A stretch of DNA of 42,273 nt from Oscillospiraceae bacterium (GTDB taxonomy: Bacteria > Bacillota > Clostridia > Oscillospirales > Oscillospiraceae), in contig JAILNC010000138.1 in NCBI GenBank assembly GCA_024691985.1, positions 1 to 42,273 of the forward strand, in the 5' to 3' direction. The notes beneath the pieces were generated by a model. That model was not told the DNA's origin. It saw nothing but the letters and a program-made list of their open reading frames with translations, and did not search any database. The position numbers and the translations under genes are program-made. Each line of letters starts with the position of its first letter. Within the stretch, counting starts at the first letter, position 1. Of this stretch, positions 16,291 through 23,896 are shown one piece after another.

Positions 16291-16335
16291 AAACGCAAAG
16301 AGGAGCGCCCCGCCGGGGCGCTCCTCTTTGCGTTT
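16291..16335. terminator. Bidirectional intrinsic terminator
   Basis: AAACGCAAAGAGGAGCGCCCC at 16291-16311 pairs perfectly with its inverse at 16315-16335 around a 3-base loop, giving 21-base arms. An A-run upstream acts as T-run for the leftward ridA transcript. It separates dtnK from the convergent ridA. Confidence 0.85.
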
Positions 16336-16347
16336 ACTGGTATTCGA

Positions 16348-16716
16348 TTACGCTTCCGCGATGGCCTCGACCTCGCAGAGCACGCCCTTCGGCAGGGTGC
16401 GCACCGCGACGCAGGAGCGGGCGGGCTTACCGGTGAAGTAACGGGCGTAGATCTCGTTAAACACGCCGAAGTCGCCCATGTCGGCAAGGAAGCAGGTGGT
16501 CTTGACGACCTTCTCGGCCGACGTACCGGCGGCAGCCAGGATCGCGCACACGTTCTTGCAGGACTGCTCGGCCTGGGCGGCGATCCCCTCGGGCACGGCG
16601 CCGGTGGCGGGGTCGATGCCGATCTGGCCGGACGTGAAGACAAAGCCGTTGGTGACAAAGCCCTGGGAGTAGGGGCCGATCGCGCCGGGGGCCTTGTCGG
16701 TGCTGATGACTTGCAT
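16348..16716 (-). CDS. ridA: RidA family enamine/imine deaminase
   Basis: The 122-residue protein is a RidA (YjgF/YER057c) member, which hydrolyses reactive enamine/imine intermediates from PLP enzymes. It shows GPYSQ near the start, SGQIGIDPATG, FFNEIYA-like VFNEIYARYF, the substrate-carboxylate Arg100 in PARSCVAV and the terminal EVEAIA with the conserved Glu. Start ATG 16716 has CCTCC (GGAGG on its strand) at 16725-16729; the longer reading from 16791 has no ribosome binding site. A TATAAT is visible on the minus strand at 16755-16750 with only a weak -35. It converges on the sugar-acid genes and seems to be its own unit. Confidence 0.93.
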   Translation of the reverse strand: MQVISTDKAPGAIGPYSQGFVTNGFVFTSGQIGIDPATGAVPEGIAAQAEQSCKNVCAILAAAGTSAEKVVKTTCFLADMGDFGVFNEIYARYFTGKPARSCVAVRTLPKGVLCEVEAIAEA

Positions 16717-16749
16717 GGTGAACACCTCCGTAAGTTTTCTGGTGACTCC

Positions 16750-16755
16750 ATTATA
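16750..16755 (-). promoter_or_regulatory. TATAAT -10 box for ridA
   Basis: A perfect TATAAT lies on the minus strand, about 34 bases before the ridA start. The hexamer 17 bases further upstream (TTCCCC) is poor, so this promoter is only partly supported. Confidence 0.4.
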
Positions 16756-16803
16756 AACCTGTTCAATAAAAAGGGGAAGAGTTTCTTTCAATAATTCAAC
16801 TAT

Positions 16804-17778
16804 TTATTCTGTCAAGCGCAGGCTCACCTCGCCGGAGCTTATGCGCCTGACCGTCCCGTCGTCGAGGCGGACGCGCAGGGCGTAGTCGCGCTCGAGGCCG
16901 AGCGCCTCCGCGGCTGCCGGCTCCCGCCCGGGGGAGAGCAGGTTCACGCGCCTGCCGAGCACGATCGAACGCGCGCGGTAGGCCTCGAAGCAGGCCTCGC
17001 TGCCCGGGTCGGCCATGAAGTCCGTGAGACGGTCGAGGATGCCCGCGGCCAGACGGCAGCGCAGCTGCGGGATCGCGGCGTCCGCAAAGGCCGCGCCCGC
17101 GACGCCGCGCAGCGCCTCCGGATAGTCCCCGGCGGGCACGGCGGTGTTGACCCCGACGCCCACGATCAGGTAATTGACCGCCCCCCTCTCGCAGTCGAGC
17201 GAGGCCTCGGTCAGGATGCCGCAGACCTTTTTGCCGTCCACCAGCACGTCGTTGACCCATTTGATCTGCGCCTGCCTGCCCGAGAGTTCCTCGACCGTCT
17301 CCGCCACGGCGACGGCGGCGCAGGCCGTGATGCGTACGGCGTCCGCGGCCGGAGCGTCCGGGCGGTAGAGCACGCTCATATACAGGCCGCAGCCCTCGGG
17401 GGAGTAAAAGCTGCGCCCCATGCGCCCGCGCCCCGCCGTCTGCTCCGAGGCCAGCAGCACGAGACCCGCGGCCTCCCCCTGCTCGGCCCGGGCCTTGAGC
17501 AGGGTGTTCGTGGAGCCGACGCTCCTGTAGACCTCAAGGCGCAGCTCCGTATGCCGCAGAAAGGCCCGCACGCCCTCGGCACTCAAAAGGTCCCCGCCCG
17601 GGAGCAGGCGGTAGCCGCGCCGCGTGACGGACTCGATGGGCCAGCCCTCGGCCCTGAGCTGCGCGATCGCCTTCCAGACGGCTGTTCGGCTCAAAGACAG
17701 GCCGCGCGCCAGCTCCTCGCCGGAGAGGTATTCGCCCTCGTATTGGATCAGACGCCGCAGTACGTCGTTTTTCGTCAT
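16804..17778 (-). CDS. birA: Bifunctional biotin-protein ligase and biotin repressor
   Basis: The 324-residue protein attaches biotin to acceptor lysines of biotin-dependent carboxylases and, with biotinoyl-AMP bound, represses biotin genes. Its N-terminal 60 residues form a winged helix (SGEELARGLSLSRTAVWKAI), so it is the DNA-binding class. The catalytic domain has STNTLLKA, GRGRMGR (116-122, biotinoyl-AMP loop), KWVNDVLVDGKKVCGIL (173-189) and the C-terminal SGEVSLR cap. It overlaps the bioY stop by four bases (ATGA), so the two are translated together. A BirA operator upstream of bioY (18376-18409) shows autoregulation of the pair. Confidence 0.95.
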   Translation of the reverse strand: MTKNDVLRRLIQYEGEYLSGEELARGLSLSRTAVWKAIAQLRAEGWPIESVTRRGYRLLPGGDLLSAEGVRAFLRHTELRLEVYRSVGSTNTLLKARAEQGEAAGLVLLASEQTAGRGRMGRSFYSPEGCGLYMSVLYRPDAPAADAVRITACAAVAVAETVEELSGRQAQIKWVNDVLVDGKKVCGILTEASLDCERGAVNYLIVGVGVNTAVPAGDYPEALRGVAGAAFADAAIPQLRCRLAAGILDRLTDFMADPGSEACFEAYRARSIVLGRRVNLLSPGREPAAAEALGLERDYALRVRLDDGTVRRISSGEVSLRLTE

Positions 17779-18332
17779 GGGGAAACGCCTCGTTTCTCAA
17801 GGATGGGATAGAGCCGCCGCACCAGCATGCCCGCCAGCGCGATCTTGACCGCGTCCGGGAACAGATAGGGCAGCACGCAGAGCCCCAGCGCCGTCCCGAG
17901 CGATATGGGGCCGCTGTTTTTCGCGTACACGAGCAGGAACCAGGCCGTCCCGAACGCGTAGCACAGCAGGACGCCGAGGGCCATGCACAGCGGCAGGGCG
18001 GGCAGGCTCCGCCCGAAGCGGCGGACGCCGAGCCCGACCGTGAGGGCCGTGAACAGAAAGCCGATCAGATAACCGCCCGTGGGGCCGAGCATGGCGGCGA
18101 GCCCGCCCTTGAAGCCCGCGAGCACCGGCGCGCCAGCCGCGGCCAGCAGCAGCCAGCAGACCACCGTCCAGAGCCCGCGCCGCAGCCCGAGGAGCCCGGC
18201 CAGAAAACACACGGCGAAGGTCTGCATCGTGAAGGGCACGGCCGTGGGGATCGAGAGCCAGGAGCACACAGCGAGCAGCGCCGCACCCATGGCGGCCGCG
18301 GCCAGATCCCGCGCCGTCAGCCTTTGCATCAT
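17775..18332 (-). CDS. bioY: BioY biotin transporter substrate-specific component
   Basis: The 185-residue membrane protein is the S-component of an ECF-type biotin importer. It has about six hydrophobic segments and the family phrases VPFTMQTFAVCFLAGLLGLRRG, GGLAAMLGPTGGYLIGFL and the late LPYLFPDAVKIALAG. It works alone or with an energising EcfAAT module that is not in this window. Start ATG 18332 (or 18329) follows AAAGGGGG; longer readings run into the operator and promoter. No biotin synthesis genes are nearby, which suggests that the cell imports biotin. Confidence 0.93.
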   Translation of the reverse strand: MMQRLTARDLAAAAMGAALLAVCSWLSIPTAVPFTMQTFAVCFLAGLLGLRRGLWTVVCWLLLAAAGAPVLAGFKGGLAAMLGPTGGYLIGFLFTALTVGLGVRRFGRSLPALPLCMALGVLLCYAFGTAWFLLVYAKNSGPISLGTALGLCVLPYLFPDAVKIALAGMLVRRLYPILEKRGVSP

Positions 18333-18354
18333 CGAAAGCCCCCTTTCCGCGCCC

Positions 18355-18383
18355 AGTGTAGCAGGGGAAAGTCGTATTGTCAA
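18355..18383 (-). promoter_or_regulatory. bioY-birA promoter
   Basis: On the minus strand a perfect TTGACA (18383-18378) and TACACT (18360-18355) are separated by 17 bases, ending about 22 bases before the bioY start. The -35 lies inside one arm of the BirA operator. Confidence 0.8.
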
Positions 18384-18409
18384 CCGAAAGAGGACGATAG
18401 GTTGACAAT
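18376..18409. promoter_or_regulatory. BirA operator (biotin box)
   Basis: ATTGTCAACC (18376-18385) and GGTTGACAAT (18400-18409) form a perfect inverted repeat with a 14-base spacer. This is the geometry of the known bacterial BirA site, TTGTnAACC-N14/15-GGTTnACAA. It covers the -35 box of the bioY-birA promoter, so holo-BirA would block RNA polymerase when biotin is plentiful. Confidence 0.88.
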
Positions 18410-18412
18410 GTT

Positions 18413-18453
18413 CCTGAAAACGAAACGCCCGTTTTGGGCGTTTCATTTTCAGG
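18413..18453 (-). terminator. Terminator of malQ
   Basis: GAAACGCCC and GGGCGTTTC form a 9-base stem around a 5-base loop, extended by an outer CCTGAAAA/TTTTCAGG pair (18413-18420 and 18446-18453). It begins three bases after the malQ stop codon and ends just upstream of the BirA operator. Confidence 0.75.
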
Positions 18454-18455
18454 AT

Positions 18456-19934
18456 TCACAGTCTGCGGAAGGTCTTGGTGTAAACCCGCAGCTTCTCGGC
18501 CAGCTCCGGACTTGCGGCGCCGGGCTTCATGCGCCAGCGCCAGTTGCCCTCGGGAACGCCGGGGGTATTCATGCGGGCTGCGCCGCTCAGCTCCAGCAGA
18601 TCCTGCATCTGCACGACGAAGAGATTCGAGGCGGAGGCCATGGCCGCGCGGATCATGCCCCAGCACCAGCCCTCCTCGTCGGTGATGTTCATGTAGCGCG
18701 CGGCAAAGGCGCGGTCGGACTTGCGGGTGTGGCTGAGCCAGCCCCGGACGGTGTCGTTGTCGTGCGTGCCGAGATAGCACACGCTGTTCGGCAGGCAGTT
18801 GTGCGGCAGATAGTCCGAATCCCCGTGCGCGTCGAAGGCAAACTCCATGATCTTCATCCCGGGCAGACCCGAGTCCGCCACCAGCTTGCGGACCTCGGGC
18901 GTGAGGTAGCCGAGATCCTCCGCGATGAACTGGATGTTGTAAAACCAGCTCGTCAGAACGCCCACGAGCTTCATCCCGGGACCGGGCTTCCAGACGCCGT
19001 TGATGGCCGTGGTCTCCCCGTAGGGGACGGACCAGTAGCTCTCCAGCCCGCGGAAATGGTCGATGCGGATGCAGTCGTAGAGCTTGCGCGCGCCCTCTAT
19101 GCGGCGTATCCACCAGCCGTAGCCGTCCTTCTCCATCTCGTCCCAGTCATAGAGGGGGTTGCCCCAGAGCTGGCCGTCGGCCGTGAAGGCGTCGGGCGGG
19201 ACGCCGGCCACCGCTTTGGGGACGTTCTCGCTGTCGAGCTGGAAGTACTTCGGCTCGCTCCACACATCGGCGGAGTCCAGCGCCACATAGATCGGGATGT
19301 CGCCGATGAGCGAGATGCCCTTTTTGTGGGCGTAGGCGCGCAGGGCGTCCCACTGGCGGAAGAAGAGGAACTGCACGAAGATGTGGAAATCCACCTCATC
19401 CCGCAGCGTCTCGCTCCAGCGGCGGACGGCCTCCGGCCGATGCATGCGGATGTCCTCCTCCGGCCACTCGGTCCAGGGCAGCATGCCGAACTGCGCCTTG
19501 AGCGCCATGTACAGCGCATAGGTCTCCACCCACGGATTGTCCCGGCAGAAGCGCTCCACCCCCTTGGCATAGCGCCTGCGCCCGCGCGTATAGGCGCGGC
19601 GGAGCAGGGGCAGGCGGTTTTCATACAGCTTCCCGTAATCGACGGCGCTGCGCCGTCTTCCCCAGTCGACTGACTTCGGCTCCTCCGGACGGAGCAGCCC
19701 GGCCTCTGCCAGCAGGTCGAGGTCGATATAATAGGGGTTGCCCGCGAAGGTGGAGTAGGAGGTATAGGGGCTGTCCCCCGCGCTGGCGGGGCCGAGCGGG
19801 AGAAGCTGCCAGTATTTCTGTCCGGCCGCCTTCAGAAAGTCTACAAATTCATAAGCGCTTTTGCCCATCGTGCCGATCCCGTAGGGGGAGGGCAGGGAGC
19901 TCATGGCCATCAACACGCCGCTGCTGCGTTCCAT
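18456..19934 (-). CDS. malQ: 4-alpha-glucanotransferase (amylomaltase)
   Basis: The 492-residue protein is a GH77 enzyme that moves maltodextrin units between glucans, making glucose and longer chains from maltose and maltotriose. Visible sites are the opening SSLPSPYGIGTMG, YWQLLPLGP, GDSPYTSYSTFAGNP, the nucleophile in CIRIDHFRGL, the acid/base in IAEDLG and the stabiliser in LGTHDNDT. Length is standard for the short bacterial form. ATG 19934 is chosen because homology starts with MERSSGVLMAMSSLP; the Shine-Dalgarno is only modest (AAGAG). A strong promoter lies 45-73 bases upstream. It appears monocistronic, and no other glycogen or maltose genes are in view. Confidence 0.95.
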   Translation of the reverse strand: MERSSGVLMAMSSLPSPYGIGTMGKSAYEFVDFLKAAGQKYWQLLPLGPASAGDSPYTSYSTFAGNPYYIDLDLLAEAGLLRPEEPKSVDWGRRRSAVDYGKLYENRLPLLRRAYTRGRRRYAKGVERFCRDNPWVETYALYMALKAQFGMLPWTEWPEEDIRMHRPEAVRRWSETLRDEVDFHIFVQFLFFRQWDALRAYAHKKGISLIGDIPIYVALDSADVWSEPKYFQLDSENVPKAVAGVPPDAFTADGQLWGNPLYDWDEMEKDGYGWWIRRIEGARKLYDCIRIDHFRGLESYWSVPYGETTAINGVWKPGPGMKLVGVLTSWFYNIQFIAEDLGYLTPEVRKLVADSGLPGMKIMEFAFDAHGDSDYLPHNCLPNSVCYLGTHDNDTVRGWLSHTRKSDRAFAARYMNITDEEGWCWGMIRAAMASASNLFVVQMQDLLELSGAARMNTPGVPEGNWRWRMKPGAASPELAEKLRVYTKTFRRL

Positions 19935-19978
19935 TCCATCACTCTTTTCTGTATTCTGGAAATCTCCGGGCTGCCTGC

Positions 19979-20007
19979 AGTTTACCAAGTTCGCTCCTCA
20001 AAGTCAA
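19979..20007 (-). promoter_or_regulatory. malQ promoter
   Basis: On the minus strand TTGACT (20007-20002) and TAAACT (19984-19979) are 17 bases apart, ending about 45 bases before the malQ start. Confidence 0.75.
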
Positions 20008-20100
20008 CTCATTGGCGCACTGACAGGCGGATACCGGATGTATTGTATCTCAGCGCGCGGGCTTTTTCAACAGTAAGCGTCAAAACAAAAGGAAAAGGAA

Positions 20101-20129
20101 TTGCAAAACGGAAAAATACCCGTTATAAT
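20101..20129 (+). promoter_or_regulatory. Promoter of the TrkA-N/RyR gene pair
   Basis: TTGCAA (20101-20106) and a perfect TATAAT (20124-20129) are 17 bases apart. The transcript would begin near 20136, about 60 bases before the start at 20196. Confidence 0.8.
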
Positions 20130-20195
20130 CAATTAGATACACAAATCAGACCGGTTTGCCGGACACGGCAGACCGGGAGTGAAGGGGACATTCCC

Positions 20196-22070
20196 ATGAT
20201 GATCATTTCAGCGGTCGTCCTGTCCACGGCCGTTATGCTCGCCATAACCCTGAACCTGACGCTCAAGCCGGAGCGCTTCGGAAGACTGACGACCTGGTTC
20301 CTTGCCATCGGGGTGGTCGGCGGTCTGATCTACTACGGAGCCGGCTTGATGGAGATCACGGGCGACCTGTCGCTCACGGCGGTTCGGACGCCGGTCATGG
20401 TGCTGCGCATGTTCCTGGGCGTGAACGAATATTCCGCGATCGCCGACACCCGGCTGGTCTCCACGCATCTGGGCCAGATCGGCTTCTGGCTTGCGCATTT
20501 GTTCGCCTTCTTCTCGGTCGCCAGCGCAGCCTTGAACTCCATCGGGGCGGAAACTGTGCGCCAGCTCCGTTTTCTGCTTTCGCACCGCGGGGATCTAACG
20601 CTGATCTACGGGATCAACGAGCAGAGCATCCAGCTCGGCAAGGAGTGCCTGAAAAACGGCAAGGGCGCCGTGGTCTTTCTCGCGGAGAGCGCCTCCGCGG
20701 CCCTGATGAACGATCTCAACTACGCGGGCATGTCCGTGATGGCCGGGCTTTCCGCGGTTTCCTGCGACGACAGGACCATGCGCAAGCTCCACATCGGATC
20801 GAGGAAGCTCACCGTCTACGCGCTGGACGCGGCCGAAGACAAGGATCTGTATTTTGCGCTGCGGCTCAAGGACGCGCTGGAGAAGCGGAAGATCCCGCCG
20901 GAGAACACCCGGATCACCCTGCCGGGGGCGGAGGACATCATCACCTCCATGCTGCAGGTGTCTGAGGAGGGCTACGGCTTCGGCTATGTCAACGTGTTTG
21001 ACAGCAGCAGCCTCGTCGCGCGCGCCATGATCCGCATGTGCCCGCCCTGGGAGTCCGTGCGCTTCGGGCCGGACGGCCGGGCCGTGGAGGATTATTCCTG
21101 CGTGATCGTGGGCTTCGGCTCCCACGGTCAGGCGGCGCTCAAGCAACTCGTGATGAACAGCCAGTTTGCCGGCTCCACCTTCCATGCGACGGTTTTCTCC
21201 AACAATTACGAACGCGAGGTCGGCTATCTCAGGGCGGACAGCCCGGAGCTTCTGAAGAACTACGACATCCGCAGCAGCGAGGCCGACGCCCGCGAGAGCG
21301 ATTTTTACGGCTATATCAACAACCACCTCCTGTCGATCAAGCTCATTGCCATCTGCACCGGCGATGAGGAGACGAACCGCGAGCTCTCCGACAACCTGAT
21401 GCTCTTCCTCAAGCGGCGCAGAGCCGAGAATATCTGCGTCGTCCGCCTCGGTCCAACGAGCGTGCGCTACCAGGAGAGCGTGGGCAGCCCCATTCGTACC
21501 TACGACATCTATACCCGCGAATTCCTGTCGGCGGAGGACGCCGACCGCAACGCCATCCTGCTCAACGCCAGCTATGACAACTCCGACCGCACGGACTGGG
21601 AGAAGTGGGTCGCCTGCGACAGCTTCGGCAAGATGTCCTCGCGCGCGTCGGCGGATTTCGCGCCGGCGTTCATCCGCGCCTCCGGCAGCAGCAGGGAGGA
21701 TCTGATCGCAGGCAAGTGGGAGCCCTCCGGGGAAATGCTCCGGAATCTCGGCGAGACGGAGCATCTGCGCTGGAATGCCTTTCACTTCAGCATGGGCTAC
21801 CGGCCGATGAGCCGCGAGGAGTTCGAGGCCAACGCGGAGACCTGGGCCCGCTGCAAGGCCGAGGGCGTGCCCTGCAGCATCAAGATCGCCAAGAACGGCG
21901 AGAAGCGCCTGCACGCCTGCCTTGTCTCCTGGGAAGAGCTGGACGAGCTCTCGGCGCGGGAGAATGAGCTGACGCAGCGGAATGTCGATTACAAGCAGAT
22001 GGACATCAACAATGTCCTGACGCTGCCGAAGCTCCTGCAGGCAGAGGAAAAGAGGAAAGCAGAAAAATGA
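20196..22070 (+). CDS. Membrane-anchored double TrkA-N protein with RyR-like C-terminus
   Basis: The 624-residue protein has three hydrophobic segments (about 1-23, 31-53 and 94-116) but no channel selectivity filter. Two Rossmann units of TrkA-N/RCK type follow: the first starts at LTLIYGINEQS (135-144), the second at CVIVGFGSHGQ (302-312). The C-terminus (about 518-610) has an E-H-x-x-W core (ETEHLRWNAFHFSMGY), then HACLVSWEELDEL and a late D-Y-K-x-x-D, resembling bacterial ryanodine-receptor (RyR) domains. ATG 20196 is used because GAAGGGG precedes it; earlier in-frame codons contain the promoter. Its stop overlaps the start of the channel gene by four bases (ATGA). It is probably a cytosol-facing ligand or NAD-binding partner subunit of that channel. 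The RyR call needs a profile search. Confidence 0.8.
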   Translation: MMIISAVVLSTAVMLAITLNLTLKPERFGRLTTWFLAIGVVGGLIYYGAGLMEITGDLSLTAVRTPVMVLRMFLGVNEYSAIADTRLVSTHLGQIGFWLAHLFAFFSVASAALNSIGAETVRQLRFLLSHRGDLTLIYGINEQSIQLGKECLKNGKGAVVFLAESASAALMNDLNYAGMSVMAGLSAVSCDDRTMRKLHIGSRKLTVYALDAAEDKDLYFALRLKDALEKRKIPPENTRITLPGAEDIITSMLQVSEEGYGFGYVNVFDSSSLVARAMIRMCPPWESVRFGPDGRAVEDYSCVIVGFGSHGQAALKQLVMNSQFAGSTFHATVFSNNYEREVGYLRADSPELLKNYDIRSSEADARESDFYGYINNHLLSIKLIAICTGDEETNRELSDNLMLFLKRRRAENICVVRLGPTSVRYQESVGSPIRTYDIYTREFLSAEDADRNAILLNASYDNSDRTDWEKWVACDSFGKMSSRASADFAPAFIRASGSSREDLIAGKWEPSGEMLRNLGETEHLRWNAFHFSMGYRPMSREEFEANAETWARCKAEGVPCSIKIAKNGEKRLHACLVSWEELDELSARENELTQRNVDYKQMDINNVLTLPKLLQAEEKRKAEK

Positions 22071-23605
22071 AACGATCCGTAAAACTGCTTTTTGCGGCTC
22101 TGGCCGCGTATGCGGTGCTGCTGGTGCTGCTGCTCATGGCGGAGTCGGGGAACCCGGACGCGAGTATCCGGAGCTTCGGGGACGCGCTGTGGTTTTCCCT
22201 GATCACCATGACGACGGTGGGCTACGGCGATCTCTCGCCGATCACGCCCGCCGGCCGGATCCTGGGCGCCGTCTTCGCCCTGTGCAGCATCGGTATTTTG
22301 ACCGCTCTGATCAGTCTGGGCCTGAGTCTGATCAGCGGGGAGTGGATTCCGCGGCTGCGGCTGCGCTTCGCCGGAAGGCAGCATTGGTACGCCTTCAGCG
22401 CGGAAAACGAGGACTCGGCGGCGCTGGCCGCCGCTCTGCGCGAGGAGGACGGAGACTGCCTGCTGATCTTCCCGTCCGGCGGGAAGGTTTTCGAGGGCGC
22501 GGACGCCGTGCGCCTCAACTGCAGTGCGGACGAGCTCGTCAGCCGGCGGCACGGCAGCGAGGGGCTCACGCTTTTCCTGATGGGCAGCGAGCCGCGGGAG
22601 AATTATACCCGCGGCCTCGAAGCGGCCGAGAACGGGATCGACTGCTGCTGCATGGCGGACGTCGCGGGCGAGTATCTGCCCCATCGGATGCAGCTTTTCA
22701 GCCCCAATGAGGCGATGAGCCGCTGCTACTGGAAGGAGCACCCGCTGAAAAAGAGCGAGCGCTGCGTCGTGCTGATCGGCTGCGGCGCGGCGGGCGGGGC
22801 GCTGCTCGAGCGCGCGCTGCTGACCAATGTGTTTGAAGAAGGCCGCCTCGTCGAGTACCATGTCTTCGGCGACAGCGCGGACTTCATCGCTCTCCACCCC
22901 GAGATCATGAAAGCCCTCGGCAGCGGGGATAAGGACGAGGACAGTCTGTTCATGCACACCGAGAGCTGGACGCAGGCGTATGAGCTGCTGGAACGGGCGG
23001 ACCGCGTGATCGTCTGTATGGACTCCGACGAGGAAAGCTTCGGCGTCTACGAGCGCCTGAAGCGCTGGTTCGGCATCACGGCGCAGCTGCATGTGCATCT
23101 TGCGGAGAAGGTGCCCGGCCTCGTCGCCTTCGGCGAGCGGAGCGAGAGCATGCGCCCGGAGTTCGTGATGAAGGACAAAATCAACCGGCAGGCCCGGATG
23201 ATGAACGATATCTACAACGAGGGCTCGGAGAACCCGACGGCATGGAAAGATCTGAGCCCCTTCCTGCGCCAGTCCAACATCGCGGCGGCGGACCATCTGA
23301 TCGTCAAGGCGCGCTATCTGCTCGACGACGAGACGCTTACGGAGCTCAGCGCGGAGGAATGCCGCAGGGCCTACGCCCGTTTCAAGGAGCTGTACGAAAC
23401 GCAGGCAGAGGCGCTGCAGAAGCAGGAGCACCGGCGCTGGATGCGCTTTTACCAGATGTACAACTGGCAGTATGACCCCGTGCGCGACAACACGCGCCGC
23501 CGCCACCCTCTGCTTCTGCCGTACGAGCAGCTGAGCGGGGAGCAGCAGCGCAAGGACGCCTACGCCTGGGAGATGCTGGGCAGGCTCGGCGAGCGCGAGG
23601 ACTGA
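22067..23605 (+). CDS. Two-TM potassium channel with two Rossmann units and RyR-like C-terminus
   Basis: The 512-residue protein has a transmembrane helix (about 7-24), a pore loop with the K+ filter TTVGYGDL (49-56), and a second helix (about 64-90). A degenerate Rossmann unit follows (HWYAFSAENEDSAALA, 106-121), then a better one with VVLIGCGAAGG (234-244). The C-terminus (about 453-507) reads EHRRWMRFYQMYNWQYDPVRD, HPLLLPYEQLS and a following acidic/basic helix, which closely fits the bacterial RyR pattern (H-x-x-W, G/N-W-x-Y-x-P-x-R-D, HP-x-L-x-PY-x-x-L). The layout is parallel to that of the protein encoded just upstream, suggesting paralogous subunits of a ligand-gated channel. The ligand is unknown. 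No terminator is obvious before the riboswitch. Confidence 0.88.
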   Translation: MKRSVKLLFAALAAYAVLLVLLLMAESGNPDASIRSFGDALWFSLITMTTVGYGDLSPITPAGRILGAVFALCSIGILTALISLGLSLISGEWIPRLRLRFAGRQHWYAFSAENEDSAALAAALREEDGDCLLIFPSGGKVFEGADAVRLNCSADELVSRRHGSEGLTLFLMGSEPRENYTRGLEAAENGIDCCCMADVAGEYLPHRMQLFSPNEAMSRCYWKEHPLKKSERCVVLIGCGAAGGALLERALLTNVFEEGRLVEYHVFGDSADFIALHPEIMKALGSGDKDEDSLFMHTESWTQAYELLERADRVIVCMDSDEESFGVYERLKRWFGITAQLHVHLAEKVPGLVAFGERSESMRPEFVMKDKINRQARMMNDIYNEGSENPTAWKDLSPFLRQSNIAAADHLIVKARYLLDDETLTELSAEECRRAYARFKELYETQAEALQKQEHRRWMRFYQMYNWQYDPVRDNTRRRHPLLLPYEQLSGEQQRKDAYAWEMLGRLGERED

Positions 23606-23667
23606 GCGGCGCGCGGCGGGGACAACAGAGCGCCCGCATCGTGCCGCAATGCAAACAAATCGAATAA

Positions 23668-23793
23668 CGCCTTCTCCGCCCGCGGAATGCGGCGCATGGA
23701 ATCGGGTGACATACGTTTTTCGTATCAGTCCCGGCGAGTCGGTCACTGTGAAGCTTCCTTCCGGAAGATAAGTCAGATACATGGGAGAGGGCG
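23668..23793 (+). ncRNA. Cobalamin (AdoCbl-type) riboswitch
   Basis: The leader shows the conserved cobalamin aptamer order: GGAATCGGGTGA (23698-23709), CCCGGCGAGTCGGTCACTGTGA (23730-23751) with the CACTGTGA core, and the B12-box AAGTCAGATAC (23770-23780). Ten consecutive base pairs close the aptamer (P1): 23668-23677 with 23784-23793, including one G-U. Ligand binding should switch off the downstream cobalamin operon through the terminator at 23853-23879. Confidence 0.9.
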
Positions 23794-23852
23794 GCGCTTC
23801 TGCCGGAACCGGAAGCACGCGTGCACAGACGAATGAAGGCGTCTGCTTTTCG

Positions 23853-23880
23853 GCGTGCCCGGACTCCGGGCACGCTTTTC
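23853..23880 (+). terminator. Riboswitch-controlled intrinsic terminator
   Basis: GCGTGCCCGG (23853-23862) and CCGGGCACGC (23866-23875) form a 10-base perfect stem with a 3-base loop, followed directly by TTTTC. It stands between the aptamer and the ribosome binding site of cbiF (GGGAGG at 23885-23890). This is the expected expression platform. Confidence 0.85.
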
Positions 23881-23896
23881 ATTTGGGAGGAAAGAC

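Noticed and set aside
20043-20195. Upstream in-frame start extending the first TrkA-N/RyR protein by 51 residues
   Set aside because: The extension would be translated from DNA that holds the promoter -35 and -10, and ATG 20196 has a good ribosome binding site and begins a membrane segment.
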